The position numbers and the translations under genes were made by a program. Under the pieces are notes generated by a model. That model saw nothing but the letters and a program-made list of their open reading frames with translations. It did no database searches and was not told the DNA's origin. DNA of 64,000 bases from Anodontia alba (Eukaryota > Mollusca > Bivalvia > Lucinida > Lucinidae). Location: contig OZ024827.1 of NCBI GenBank assembly GCA_964016985.1, forward strand, positions 54,354,684 through 54,418,683. Direction: 5' to 3'. The stretch's first letter is position 1. Each line of letters starts with the position of its first letter. Shown piece by piece: positions 32,302-43,273 of the stretch.

Positions 32302-33830
32302 TGTACTCACCCCTGGCATGTGAGACAGGATCTTAATAATAAATAAGGAAAACAGTATAACAGTTCAATTTATGCAGCAGTCTTTTAGGCACTCGGTCGC
32401 AGACATTTTAGTTATCACAGACGTTGGATTAACATATAAAAAACTAACAACACTGAGCAATAAAGAGAACATATCTGAAGTACCCAGGGTACTACCTTAA
32501 GTTAACTAAAGACTAAACAGACACAGACAGCAACGCTCATTCAGACAACGAGTATATTTGCACACCCCAACTGCGGGATAAAAACCACGCCAAACTGTGG
32601 GCACGCACCAGAAAAAAAACGCTTATCATATGTAAAGCTTTCATCTGTCGATGTCCGGGCATTAGATGTGTTTGGTTATCGGGGCTCCAGAAGACGCCCG
32701 CTCCGTATTACATAGTGAAAATTAGGCTTGATTTTGCTTACTTTATGCGGGGATTTCAGAATGTATAGTATAAATCTGTAATGGTCCGGATAGGTGGTTG
32801 CCGGAATTAGTATGCCGTTCCAGGGTTTGGTCGCAGGAAACCGTCACGACCTGCACTTGATCCAAAGATGATCAGACGGCACTGCACACCCTTATTTATA
32901 GATTCTGGTACGTGCCACGTGATTGATGTTGGCCAATGACTCATCGCCCGGGGAAGCCCGGTAGCATGATTAACCAATCAGGAGTTGCCCGGTAGCCAGG
33001 CGCCTCGATTTGGAAACCAGGATGCCGGACTGCCCACAAGTTTGGAATCAGCGTCAACTTCACAAAACATGAAAGCTGAACTTTGCTGACTTAATATTTG
33101 GAAATAATCTAATTCTTCAGGTGATAAGAGATATTTTGATATGATGTTTGGTGCTCAAGATGCAATATAAAGCTATAAATATCGAGAGTCCGGTGACCGG
33201 TCGAGCCGGGTTGCAGACGCTTCTTGTGACGACACAACAAGCTGTCAAAAATACCAATTTAACACGGTTCAAAGACACTATCTCTACCAATGGCCACAGT
33301 TGGAGGCAGCTGACAGTGCAAGTGAACTTTGACCATGCAACATTACATGGGATAAAATGTATACGCAGTAGAAATACAGCATCCCGGTCACCGGGTCAGC
33401 CAGTACACAAATCAAAATGGCTGACTGGTCAACAGAATTTCACTTCCTAGTTGTTAAAATGGTGAATTATGCAATTCTGTATGACTTTTCCATTACGTAA
33501 ATGATATTCTGAACAATACTGAGATGGAATGTTTATGAAGAATCATAAGTTGATTGAATAGATTATTCCCTTCTAGAATTATTATGGAAAACAGTGATTG
33601 TTTACTCAGGAAGAAATTGTGTTCGTTTAACCAGGTACATTTAGTCAAATTTTGCTGTTCATCAGTGTTCTCTGGATTGTTGAGAAATTACCGATAGCTT
33701 ATATTTGAAACTATCATCCAGATTTATGGTTTGTCAACAGTCTGGAAGATCACATTGAGCCAATGTTAAATTGCCAGAAATGACTGTATTCTGCAACCGA
33801 TGTTCATAGAATCAGGGGCAGTTTATTACA
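32302..33830 (-). repeat. Gypsy 5' LTR
   Basis: 1529 bp, TG...CA ends, about 99% identical to the 3' LTR. Because it drives the element, its TATA box (32892-32901) should set the transcription start. It carries inverted GTCCGGTGACCGGTC and CCCGGTCACCGGGTC motifs near 33188 and 33382. Confidence 0.95.
32892..32901 (-). promoter_or_regulatory. TATA box in the 5' LTR
   Basis: Sense-strand CTATAAATAA, 10 bp, also in the 3' LTR at 16241-16250. Transcription would start about 30 bp further along the minus strand and run through R-U5 into the PBS. Confidence 0.6.
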
Positions 33831-35905
33831 CTATTCATCAAGGCATATGCAATTAGCTACCTTTAAACAGTAAACACCTAAAGCGTGAGGACCTTACTCC
33901 GCATTTACCAGGGTATAAATAAATATAAGTACTGTTATTCTTTTGCATTATGTATATATTGTGAACATTATAATTATTAAAATACCCAGAAAATGAACAG
34001 TCACAAAGCAACATTTCCCTTTCCCCGCATTAAGAAACCATGTGCTCGTAGCGGTATGTCACGTGAAATCGTGGCGGGAAACCTGTTCGAGAGAAAAATA
34101 AACTTAGTTTATAGAGCCTTTTCTCGTTAGAAACGTATACGAAACTGGCACGTATTAAAGAACCTAAATATTGGAACAGATAGGCCTATGCAAACAGCGT
34201 AGACCCAGATCAGACGCCACAGAGAACAAGGGAATGAAACTAATTTTGGGGCATGCGTTTTCAAGATCGTCCTCCGAGAATATTTGTTTCTTAATTAAAG
34301 CCAGTATTGGTGTCTTCACAGGTATTCCTGTATTTTTCACGGATATTCTGGTATTTCGGTAGTATTCCAGTATTTCGGTAAGTCGTGTGACAGCTATACC
34401 AGAATTCTAAAGTTGATCTGATCATTTCAGCAAAGCGTGACGCACATGCGATAGTAAGAAAGTGCTACACGCGAAATTGTAAATTAGCATGTGCATCCGC
34501 GCATTCTGATCTGGATTGTTCCTGCTCGTCTGTACACTGTGGCCTTCGATAATATCTGCCGCTAATATTTACGTTTAGCGTGCCAAAGGTATCAATAAGC
34601 ACGCCGAAAACGTTTTTGTCGTGGGGATTAATGCCTCCAGCAAAATATTTCCTGTCTGACCGCGTGATTGTCATGATATGCTCAGTGCATCCTATTTGAA
34701 CAGGTAATGGTCCCAACAGAGATGATAGGTCCCAACAATTCAAAATGAACCTGATCATTTGTTACAAATGTGATTAGTCTGTGCACTTGCTGGAGACTGC
34801 CATTCTTGTACTACAGTGTTTTGTACCAATGACCTATCAGCGAATTGAGTAGACACCATCCTGCACTAGACTGCGTCTCGCACTCTGATGTGACTTACAC
34901 ATATACACAAAGGGACATTTTCGCCTGAAGGGAGATCTATTGAAAGGATTACTATTGATGACAGATATATTCTTGCAATAAGTTTCGGTACCGAATTCTA
35001 AATGACAGTACATGTTCTTAAAGAAAGAAATATTGCTAAAAACGATAATGGCAGTTCACAGGTTTGGCATACGTAGTTCAGTTTGGTGTTGAGCTAAAAT
35101 CTTTGATCTTGATCAGGCTGCATTCAGATCTGGTTCTCAGAGATCTGGTTGACCGTACTACTGTTTGTTTATGTATGAGTCCTTTCCAATAGAAATGACA
35201 TTTGAGACTGGCATAGACAAGATCAACTTGTGCATCCGCGCAGTCTATGTATCGGGGCGGTCTGATCTGGGTCTACACATATCGCCAACAGAATGCCTTA
35301 TGTCAGCAAGCAGTGTGAATACTGCGCTTCAAAACGGAGGAAATTCTAATCAGTCTGCGCTTTTCACATTAAAACTACGTACATTTCACCTTTGAGGAAA
35401 GGGACTTTTGTGTTTCTGTAGTGGCTCAAACAAGAACAAATGTGCGGTAACCGTTTGAAGTATTTTTGGTCAGCTTGTGTATCTCAGTGCGGTAAAGGGA
35501 AGAGGGTTGTTACGTAAGAAGACTGGACTAAGCCAGCCTATTTTAAGAAAGTGGCACATTCCCGGAGTGCCGAACAAACGTATCTGGCGATTAATTAGTG
35601 TATCGGATAATTAATTGTTTTGTTATGAGAAACAATTAATCGGATGGAATTGAAAACAAACATCAGTGTGGTAATTATTTATTAGTTCATACAATTTCAC
35701 ATTCAGTTTACCAATCACACATAGCAAATAAGAAACCCCTTTCGTCGTGAAGGTCCTTTTTTGTCGTTTCGGGTATCCGAAAGCGTCCGATAGCCAGGTC
35801 AATTTTGGCTGTAAGTGAATCTGTCCTAAAATTTCGAACAGTAAATTTTTTAGCAAATCATAATTTCTAAAATTTCGAACAGCAAGAACTGAAATTATTT
35901 GATTT
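33831..35905. other. Right body of the 21.6 kb element, no gene recognised
   Basis: It contains the diverged direct repeat (33988-34240, partner 15018-15270), and 33845-33945 is similar, inverted, to 42735-42850. The ctgatctgggtctacac motif is near 34187, 34506 and 35265. A 97-codon minus-strand frame at 34465-34758 has no recognised domain. CTAAAATTTCGAACA motifs at 35825 and 35867 lie next to the TIR. Confidence 0.5.
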
Positions 35906-35931
35906 TGTTCGAAATTTTAGGACATTTACCG
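35906..35931 (-). repeat. Right TIR of the 21.6 kb element
   Basis: Exact inverse of 14323-14348, ending ATTTACCG, followed by TA at 35932-35933. Confidence 0.9.
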
Positions 35932-35933
35932 TA

Positions 35934-36967
35934 TACATATCTCAGCTTATTAGATTCGCCAGAGCTTCTTCAAATCTTAATGACTTTAACTACCATAATA
36001 AAGCCCTTACTGCCAAACTTCTTAGGCAGGGCTATCGTTATTTTAAACTTCGTAAGGCGTTTTCGAAATTTTATCGCAGACACTGTGCCTTGTTAGAAAA
36101 ATATAGCGTTAGTCTGAAAACACTTCTGCAACAAGGTATATCGGAACCAGAATTTGACGGTGACTTGGTGTACAGATTTAGAAAAATTGTAGGTAAATCT
36201 AACTTTTCGGAGCAATTCAGAAAACTTATTAACCGTTATAAAAGAATTGGCTATAGCCTGGATATTATGCGGCAGACTGCATGCCTAGTCAACCCAATCA
36301 TTGTTGATGGCTATGCTTCACTCTTTAATGCACGATGGCAGTTCGGGCCTCTGACTCAATGACAGTCTCTTCGTAAAACTTTAACCAGTGGGTTGGGGCT
36401 TGACGATATGTCTTTGGCTTGGCCCGCCGTGGTTCAACTATTGGTTTTCATTTACTCTGGCATACAGTAGAATTAGCCATGAGTACTCGTCTTTGTTTAT
36501 TATAGTGATTAATTTGATTTTTATGTTTTCGCTTTGATGCATTGACTGAGTTGGGAGCCTTTATGCGAACCGAATTTTTATGTGTTTCTGTATTAAGAGT
36601 AGCATCGGGACCCAGGGTGAAGTTAGCTAGCTGTAAAAGTGCTTTAAACCCCCCGGTGGTTTGCTCTACTGACCGTTCTAAGGCGGTGGTCCCGGTGTTA
36701 GTCTTACTCTTTTGTTGCTTTGTGGTTTATTCTACCAGGCGATTTGATGTATGTCTTTCCGTGTGTCATTTTGTTCTTGTGTTTTTCAGTTCTTTTAGTA
36801 TTGCGATTACCTCGCTTGGGGAAGACAGAGCTTATCTTAGTGCTTTTCATACGTTTGTTCGATTTGTGCTTGTTTTGGATTTGTCGGTTTCCTCTTCCTC
36901 TTGGGGTCTAGGAAGGGCTGCGTTTTGTGATTGTGGCACTCCCTGGACTTTTCTCTTACCTTTTTTT
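35934..36967 (+). pseudogene. Retroelement ORF2 C-terminal region, second part, and 3' UTR
   Basis: The frame cut at 14322 continues as YISQLIRFARASSNLNDF, KLLRQGYRYFKL and EPEFDGDLVYRFRKI, to a stop at 36360 after ARWQFGPLTQ. The part 35934-36360 is open, so the copy is not old. The ~600-bp 3' UTR ends in a T run at about 36960. The last ~300 bp are also found at 26068-26357 and, with ~200 bp more, at 62052-62556 (minus). Family: RT C-terminus of non-LTR or Penelope-like type. Confidence 0.8.
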
Positions 36968-37674
36968 TTTTATATAGGATGGCGCCATTCTAAGTATTGA
37001 AGCAGAAATAAGAAAAATGCCATAGATTATCATTACCCATGCCCATGACTTTAAGGCCTACAAAACACACTTTGAGTTTTTGTGCCATAATTATTATGTT
37101 AAAATATTTAAAGAGCTTTGTTTGTTTATTCTTTCATCTGTTTGTCCCTCTGTTCACCAGGCCTTCAAACGCCATAAGAGGGGCTGATTTTCCATAAAAG
37201 TTAACATGCATACATTGCAACTTTTGCTTTAAAAGACTTCTCCTCTGACACTGCTGGACATATTTTTCAATAATTTCACAAGAATGTCCCTTGGGTGATC
37301 CACTACCAAAATTGCTCAAACCATCCTGCTCTGCTGAACAAGATGGCCACCAGAGCTAAAAATAAAAGAAAAAAACTAAGGCATCATGGAATCTTGCTTC
37401 TGTCAAGCACCAGCACCCCCCCTCCCACCACCCATTCCCCTAGGCCTATAATACTGTACAAGCCAGCATGCTTTTATCTGTGCCAAGCACCATCACATTC
37501 CTCCCAAGGCCTGTATAACACAGTTCTTAAACCTCCAGCCTGTCATCTGAAAACATTCATTTTCACCGAATTTTAAACATACTTAGTCCTATGAAGAAAA
37601 ACCATAGTCTTTTAGAATATACTAGAGACAGTGACACTCAGGTGAGCGAATTTGGGCCCTGTGGGCCCTCTTGT
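36968..37674 (+). mobile_element. HINE-like element, family D, 3' part
   Basis: A short gtttgtccctctgttc run at ~37140 and units like cactaccaaaattgctcaaa lead to the 3' end: caggtgagcga, the hairpin GGGCCC/GGGCCC, and the terminus CTCTTGT at 37674. The same end structure is at 44343 and 55225. No 5' hairpin found; 5' boundary approximate. Confidence 0.6.
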
Positions 37675-37744
37675 TATAATTACTTTAACCGTCTGGTGTG
37701 TAGGTAGTGGTATACAGTTCAGATAAATAGACCTACCCGATTTT

Positions 37745-38560
37745 TCTCAGCCAATGAAATACCATGTAACAATGTAAATAAACATATCCCAGAGTGCAAA
37801 TATACAATACATATGTAAGATTTTTATTGAATATAAATTGTCGTTCCAATGAATGCTAATGCAACAATATATACAATAGAAATCAATGAGTTTAGGATAT
37901 AAATGAAGCAATTTACAAATATAAAGGGAAAACATCAAATAAAAAACAATAGTTATTAAATACAAATCTAGAAATATAGAATAGAAATGAGAAATATGTA
38001 ATAGAAATGAAACAATGTATAATAAAAATCAACTAAGATTGCAAGAAAATACGAAACTATCAAATATAAATCACTAAGTATAGAATGTAAATATCAAAAT
38101 ATAGAATACAAACGAAGGCATATGCAATAGAAAAGAAATAATATAGAATAGAAATGAACAAAAATTTAATACAAATATGAAAATATTGAATGCAAATCAC
38201 TATTATACAATAAAAATATAGCAAAATAGAATATAAATGAAAAATATGAAATATAAATGGGAGTCATTGAATAGTAATGAAACATAACAGCATACAAACC
38301 ATTAATTATTAAATAGAAATGATTAAATATAGAATAAAAACAAATTTATGCAATATAAATGAATAGATATTGAATACAAAAGATAGATTATAGAATTGAA
38401 ACAAAAATATACACTAGAAATAAACAGATATTGAATACAAATGATAAATTATAGAATTAAAACAAAACATATACAATAGAAATGATCAGAGATTGAATAC
38501 AAATACACAAATATACAATACAAATGAAAAAAGATCGAACAGAAATATAAAAATGTCGAA
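37745..38560 (-). repeat. AT-rich dispersed repeat, copy 2 (uninterrupted)
   Basis: The minus strand is collinear with 7425-7985 plus 11972-12180. At the position of HINE-B it simply reads attgttttttatttgatg, so it is the paralogous empty site. Subunits of ~24 bp (aatagaaatga, atagaatacaaat). Short ORFs in it are chance. Confidence 0.85.
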
Positions 38561-38599
38561 TAATGCAATGTTTGACATACCACAGTTTTGACCCAATCT

Positions 38600-39970
38600 T
38601 GATGAAACTTGCCCAGAATGTTTGCCCATATGAAATTGAGGTCAAGTTTGATACTGGGTCACTTGGGGTCAAAAACTAGGTCACCAGGTCAAATCAAAGG
38701 TAAAACTTGGGATCAAAAACTTGGTCACCAGGCCAAATCAAAGGAAAACCTTGTTAACACTCTAGCGATCACATTTTTTAAGCAGTCCTCATGAATCAAG
38801 CTCAAAATGTTTGTCTTGATGAGTTCTAGGTCAAATACGAAACTGGGTCACTGGGCCAAATCAGCAGAAAACGTTGTTAACACTCTAGCGGTCACATTTT
38901 TGAAGCAATCGTCATGACTCTTGCTCAAAATGTTTGTCTTGATGATTTCTAAGTCAAGTTTGAAACTGGGTCATGTGGGGTCAAAAACTAGGTTACCTGG
39001 CAGAATCGGCGGAAAACCTTGTTAACACTCTAGCGGTCACATTTTTCAAGCAATCATCATGAATCTTGTTCAAATTGTTTGTCTTGATGATTTCTAGGTC
39101 AGTTTTGAAACTGGGTTACTTAGGGTCAAAAACTAGGTCACCAGGCCAAATCAAAGGAAGACCTTGTTAACACTCTAGAGGTCACATGTTTGAAGCAATC
39201 ATCATGAATCTTGCTCTAAATGTTTGTCTTGATGAGTTCTAGGTCAAGTTCAAAGCTGGGTCACTTGGGGTCAAAAACTAGGTCACTGGGCCAAATCAGC
39301 AGAAAACCTTGTTAACACTCTAGCGGTCACATTTTTGAAGCAATCATCATGAATCTTGCTCAAAATGTTTGTCTTGATGATTTCTAGGTCAAGTTCGAAA
39401 ATGGGTCACAGGAAGTCAAAAACTGGGTCACCTGGCCACATCAGTGTAAAACCTTGTTAACACTCTAGTGGTCACATTTTTGAAGCAATCATCACGAATC
39501 TTGCTTAAAATGTTTGTCTTGATGATTTCTAGATCGAATATGAAACTGGGTCACTTGGAGTCAAAAACTAGGTCACTAGGCCAAATCAAAGGAAGACCTT
39601 ATTAACACTCTAACGGTCACATTTTTGAAGCAATCATCATGAATCTTGCCCAAAATGTTTGTCTTGATGATTTCTAAGTCAAGTTTGAAACTGGGTCAAG
39701 TGATGTCAAAAACTAGGTCACCAGGCCAAATCAAAGGAAAACCTTGTTAACACTACAGAGGTCACATTTTTTAAATAATCATCATAAATATTGCTGAAAA
39801 TGTTCGTCTTGATGATTTCTAGGTCTAGTTTAAAACTGGGTCACTTGATGTCAGAAACTAGATCACCAGGCCAAATCAAAGGAAAACCTTGTTGACGCTC
39901 TAGAGGTCACATTTTTGAAGTGACCATCATGAATCTTGCTCAAAATACTTGTCTTGATGATTTCTAGGTG
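38600..39970 (+). repeat. Tandem array, ~145-bp unit, about 9 units
   Basis: gttaacactctagcggtcac near 38753, 38877, 39022, 39168, 39313, 39458, 39604, 39750, 39895. Each unit also has aatgtttgtcttgatga and ctgggtcacttggggtcaaa. Confidence 0.9.
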
Positions 39971-41189
39971 ACATATATTTCACTGTCCAGTGACTTTCTT
40001 AAGTTTTTCCGTTTAGGTCAGATTCTCAGTAATTATTGGTCCTACAGAGTGATATTTGGTACTTGTGAAGTGTTTGTGTTTAGGTCAGTTTCTCAGTAAC
40101 TATTGCTCCTACAGCCAGTGATACTTAGTACATGCATACATCTTAGCATGGCCTCTTGAGTGCAGACATCCATATTTGACCTTGACCTCTATTTCACAGT
40201 CCATTAGACATGCTACATTGTCTTACTTGTTAATATAATCATTTTGAATTTTGATCAGAATGTCTGCCTTGATCAGTTCTACAGAACAGGCAGCGCGACC
40301 TTACTACGTGTCGCGATATCAAGCGTGGAAACACGCAAGTCACGTGACTTTTTATGGTGGAAGTTGTGCGGGATTAGCGAGGAAGTAACGCGAGTTCAAC
40401 GTGTAGCGTGGAAGACAATCGTGGAAATTCTCGCTACAAGCGTGTGATCGAGCGTGTAACGGATTATAGGCGTGGAAACCCGGGCGTGGAAAAGATTAGT
40501 GCACGCTCAACTTTACCGTTACCTGTAAAAACAAAATCTAATGTCCATGCACTACTCTGATTGCAGTACATGTACGTCTTTTAAAGTGTGAAAAGATAAA
40601 AATTCTCTAATGCGTTCTGATTGTTTTCATTTCTTTCCAGAGTCATGAACCGTGACACAGGCCACACATTAATTATTAATTATTATTGAATAGAACGTGC
40701 GAATATCAAAGCTTGCTCTTTGAATTTCGATTAGAAAAATCATGCAAAAGTTATCAAGGTAGCATGGGCCTCGACAAAGCTCCATACGAAAAAGTACTGG
40801 ATTCTTTGGCTTAGTCTAGTCCGGCCACAAAAGTGGGTCAGGCATGGTCGTTTTTACAAACACACAAAAGTCACAGAGAATCAAACATCTGCCCCCAGTA
40901 GACGAATTACGAATTACGTATTTTATATTTGGTATTCCTGTAACTGCTTTTTCCCATGCAACAACCGCACGTGCTCAGTATAAATGATGTACTGTGGTAA
41001 AAGACCGGGAAATTCTCACTTACGTGCAGCAACCGCACGTGTCAATATGAATTTACTTAAAGGGGTACTTCTGCTATCAAAGAGACATTGAATCAACAAG
41101 ACAGGATTTGTGAAAAGGGTGTCTGTCACACAAAAACACTTTACGCGCACAAGGGGCAATAGAGGCTAATGACAGTTAAAACGAGTGAG

Positions 41190-41340
41190 TTTTTTACGTC
41201 CTACTAACAGCTAGGACATACGGAGATATGGACCTTGGTTTAAAGTCCAATATGAAAGGCTTGAGAAGCCTGGGATCGAACTCATGACCCCGGTTGACAA
41301 GACGAGAAGCTTTACCACTGCACCACCGAGGCACCATTTC
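41190..41340 (-). mobile_element. tRNA-derived SINE fragment
   Basis: The minus strand reads GCCTCGGTGGTGCAGTGG (A-box region) and later GAGTTCGATCCC (B box), about 45 bases apart as in a tRNA, followed by body sequence. It does not fold into a full tRNA with a clean acceptor stem, so it is a SINE head rather than a gene. Confidence 0.55.
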
Positions 41341-41574
41341 CCAATATTTCATACTGTTAAATATCTAATAAAAGGGCTGCAGACATTTCCCCATGCCCCG
41401 CCACTGCACTTACATCAAGCAAGTACCATGACTCTGTTAATAAACTAATAAGTTTCAAGAAAATATCTCAAATAGTTTTCAAGTTACAGAGCAGACAGAA
41501 AAAAAAAAAAAAAAAAAATCAGAAATCACTAAAATATTTTCAGTGTTCAAAGGGCCGTAACTCCAAAAGTAAGG

Positions 41575-41720
41575 TATATGAAAGAAAAGAAGGGCAGTTA
41601 TCAGTTTCTGCTGAAATGATTAATAGCTTATGAATAAGCCCAACCCGGAAAAGTGTGCGTGCTCGACAAGACCGAAATAGTGTAGACTGGGCCGTTTAAC
41701 TCCAGTTCAAATCAAAATTA
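41575..41720 (+). mobile_element. SINE type I, 3' fragment, diverged
   Basis: Shares gaagggcagttatcagtttctg, then gctcgacaagacc and gtagactgggccgt with the SINE copies at 48667-48962 and 58656-58960. The head is missing. Confidence 0.6.
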
Positions 41721-42242
41721 CGTCGGTATAAAGTTCTCATGTCTGAAGTATGATTTACAACGTATGTACAATGAACTGGACAACAAAACGTACAATAGTA
41801 CAATGTACGTGCGACCAGCAAAGACTCAGGTCAGTCTGTGCATCGACCCACTATATAAAGCAAGCTTCTTGAATAGCCCGGATTCCGAAGAAGGTGCATA
41901 TTGTACAATCAGCGAAGGGTCTGATCGGAATGTGCTGTTGCAGTCGCACTGTTTATCCCGCTTTGGACAGCCCAGCTATCGAAGGTAAATACGATCAGCG
42001 AATGCTTTTATCAGAATGTGCAGCTGCGCAGATTGACCCGAGTCTTCGCTCGTCGCACAAGACATTTTTTTAAACCCAGAGATTGCAGGAGGTACATACG
42101 ATTAGCGAAGACTCTGATCAGAGTACTAATGTGCAGGCTCAGAGTGTGCGGGCTGATCCGTCTCTTCGTACATGACATCGTAGGTTTCGCCATGCACAGA
42201 CCCATGCGCGATTTGTTTGTGCAAACCATAACGCCTAACACT

Positions 42243-42410
42243 CTGGCTAAAATTTTCAACAGACGACATTTTGAAATATTTTTCTCATTCTTCCAAGAAA
42301 ACAAGATTTGCATTTCATTCAAATTGTCTCCATTGCATGAATGTCAAATCCTGTTTTCTTGGTAATAAAAAAAAATAACGATTTTTTTTTTTGTCGTCTG
42401 CTGAATTAGC
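42243..42410. repeat. Fold-back (MITE-like) inverted repeat
   Basis: Outer arms GGCTAA...CAGACGAC and GTCGTCTG...TTAGCC, and inner arms ccaagaaaacaagatttgc (42293) and its inverse ending at 42362. Nearly the whole ~165 bp folds on itself with a short loop. A 115-codon frame through it (42018-42365) is a by-product. Confidence 0.6.
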
Positions 42411-42957
42411 CCAGATAGTGGTAATTCGATACCCGCGAGCACCAAGTGTTGTGTCTTTGAGCAAGACACTTTGTCCTCGTAACTTAGTATTGGTTTCTAA
42501 CCAGGAAGACTCTGCTTAGAATGTCCGCGAGGGCATATGATAATATTATGGACAAATGTCATTTAGAAGATTCTTTCCCGCCGATGCTAGGTTTATACAT
42601 GCGTCTCTTTTACTGGTTTAATAAATTACGGTCTTGGTTTTGCATAAATTTTGAAGACACAAAAACAGAACACTTTACATGGAAACGAAAGTTTTGAAGA
42701 TTGCTCTATTAACCAGTAAAGATAATGCTATTCATGTATATACTGTAAGAGAATAACATAACGTAATATTCATTTGTACCCTGATAAATGCGGGGTAACG
42801 TCCTCACACTGCAGGTGTTTACTCTTTTAAGGGAGCTAACTGCAACTGACTATCAAAAGGGAGTTAACTGCAATTGCTTTAACAAGTCGGGCCCATGCGG
42901 AATTGGATTGGGAACAACATTTTTTATGAATCGCGCCTGTAAATTGTATATGCTTAT

Positions 42958-43110
42958 ACAATAAGCGGTTAACCAGTACACCGAACCCCCTTCCGCCAGA
43001 AACTTGTAACTGCCAATCTTGAAGCAGTGGAAGGAGCGAATGACCGTAGCAAATACATGTGTTTCATGATAAGTGGGGATCGAATCGCGTTCGATTCCCG
43101 CCGGTGCGAT
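42958..43110 (-). mobile_element. SINE type I, fragment
   Basis: The minus strand has cttcaagattggcagttac, agtttctggcggaag and ggttaaccgctt, matching the SINE body. Upstream of it lies a tRNA-like GTTCGATTCCCG on the opposite strand. It is incomplete at both ends. Confidence 0.5.
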
Positions 43111-43198
43111 ACCATTTTTCCAATAAAGTCAGTGCAAACAACTTCAAGCTCGAAAGGAGACCCGTCATATTTGCATGAGGGTAAAAAGAAAGAGCTTT

Positions 43199-43199
<1 letters not shown>

Positions 43200-43268
<69 letters not shown>
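43200..43268. repeat. (GA)n microsatellite
   Basis: About 34 uninterrupted GA repeats. It creates spurious Ser-Leu and Arg-Glu repeat frames on both strands. Confidence 0.95.

Positions 43269-43273
<5 letters not shown>

Larger units (their letters stand above)
15650..33830 (-). mobile_element. Ty3/gypsy LTR retrotransposon, minus strand, with extra zinc-finger ORF
   Basis: Two 1.53 kb LTRs (15650-17179 and 32302-33830) start TG and end CA and differ at about a dozen sites. A PBS-like TGGTGTCAGAAG lies next to the 5' LTR and a GGGAGGGGAGAG polypurine tract next to the 3' LTR. Order along the minus strand: gag, zinc knuckle, protease, RT, RNase H, integrase (gypsy order), then an extra ORF with C2H2 fingers. 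Two later insertions (18809-20549 and 24659-28044) bring the 13 kb element to 18.2 kb. Frameshifts and stops make it inactive as it stands, despite the young LTRs. I found no clear target-site duplication next to the LTRs. Confidence 0.9.
14323..35931. mobile_element. 21.6 kb TIR DNA transposon, TA target duplication, no transposase seen, gypsy nested inside
   Basis: The two ends are perfect 26-bp inverted repeats beginning CGGTAAATGTCC and ending TTTCGAACA. A TA (14321-14322 and 35932-35933) flanks it and the interrupted reading frame outside rejoins exactly when one TA is removed. Direct and inverted copies of a CTAAAATTTCGAACA motif follow each TIR (near 14335, 14350, 14404, 14444; 35825, 35867), probably transposase sites. 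Without the gypsy (18.18 kb), 3.43 kb is left (14323-15649 and 33831-35931). It holds no recognisable transposase, so it is non-autonomous. TA duplication fits Tc1/mariner/pogo-like movers but the TIR does not identify a family. Confidence 0.85.

Noticed and set aside
34465..34758. 97-codon minus-strand frame in the 21.6 kb element, considered as a transposase remnant
   Set aside because: No DDE pattern or known motif; too short to support.
42018..42365. 115-codon frame
   Set aside because: It runs through the fold-back repeat, the opposite strand is also open, and no family resemblance is seen.
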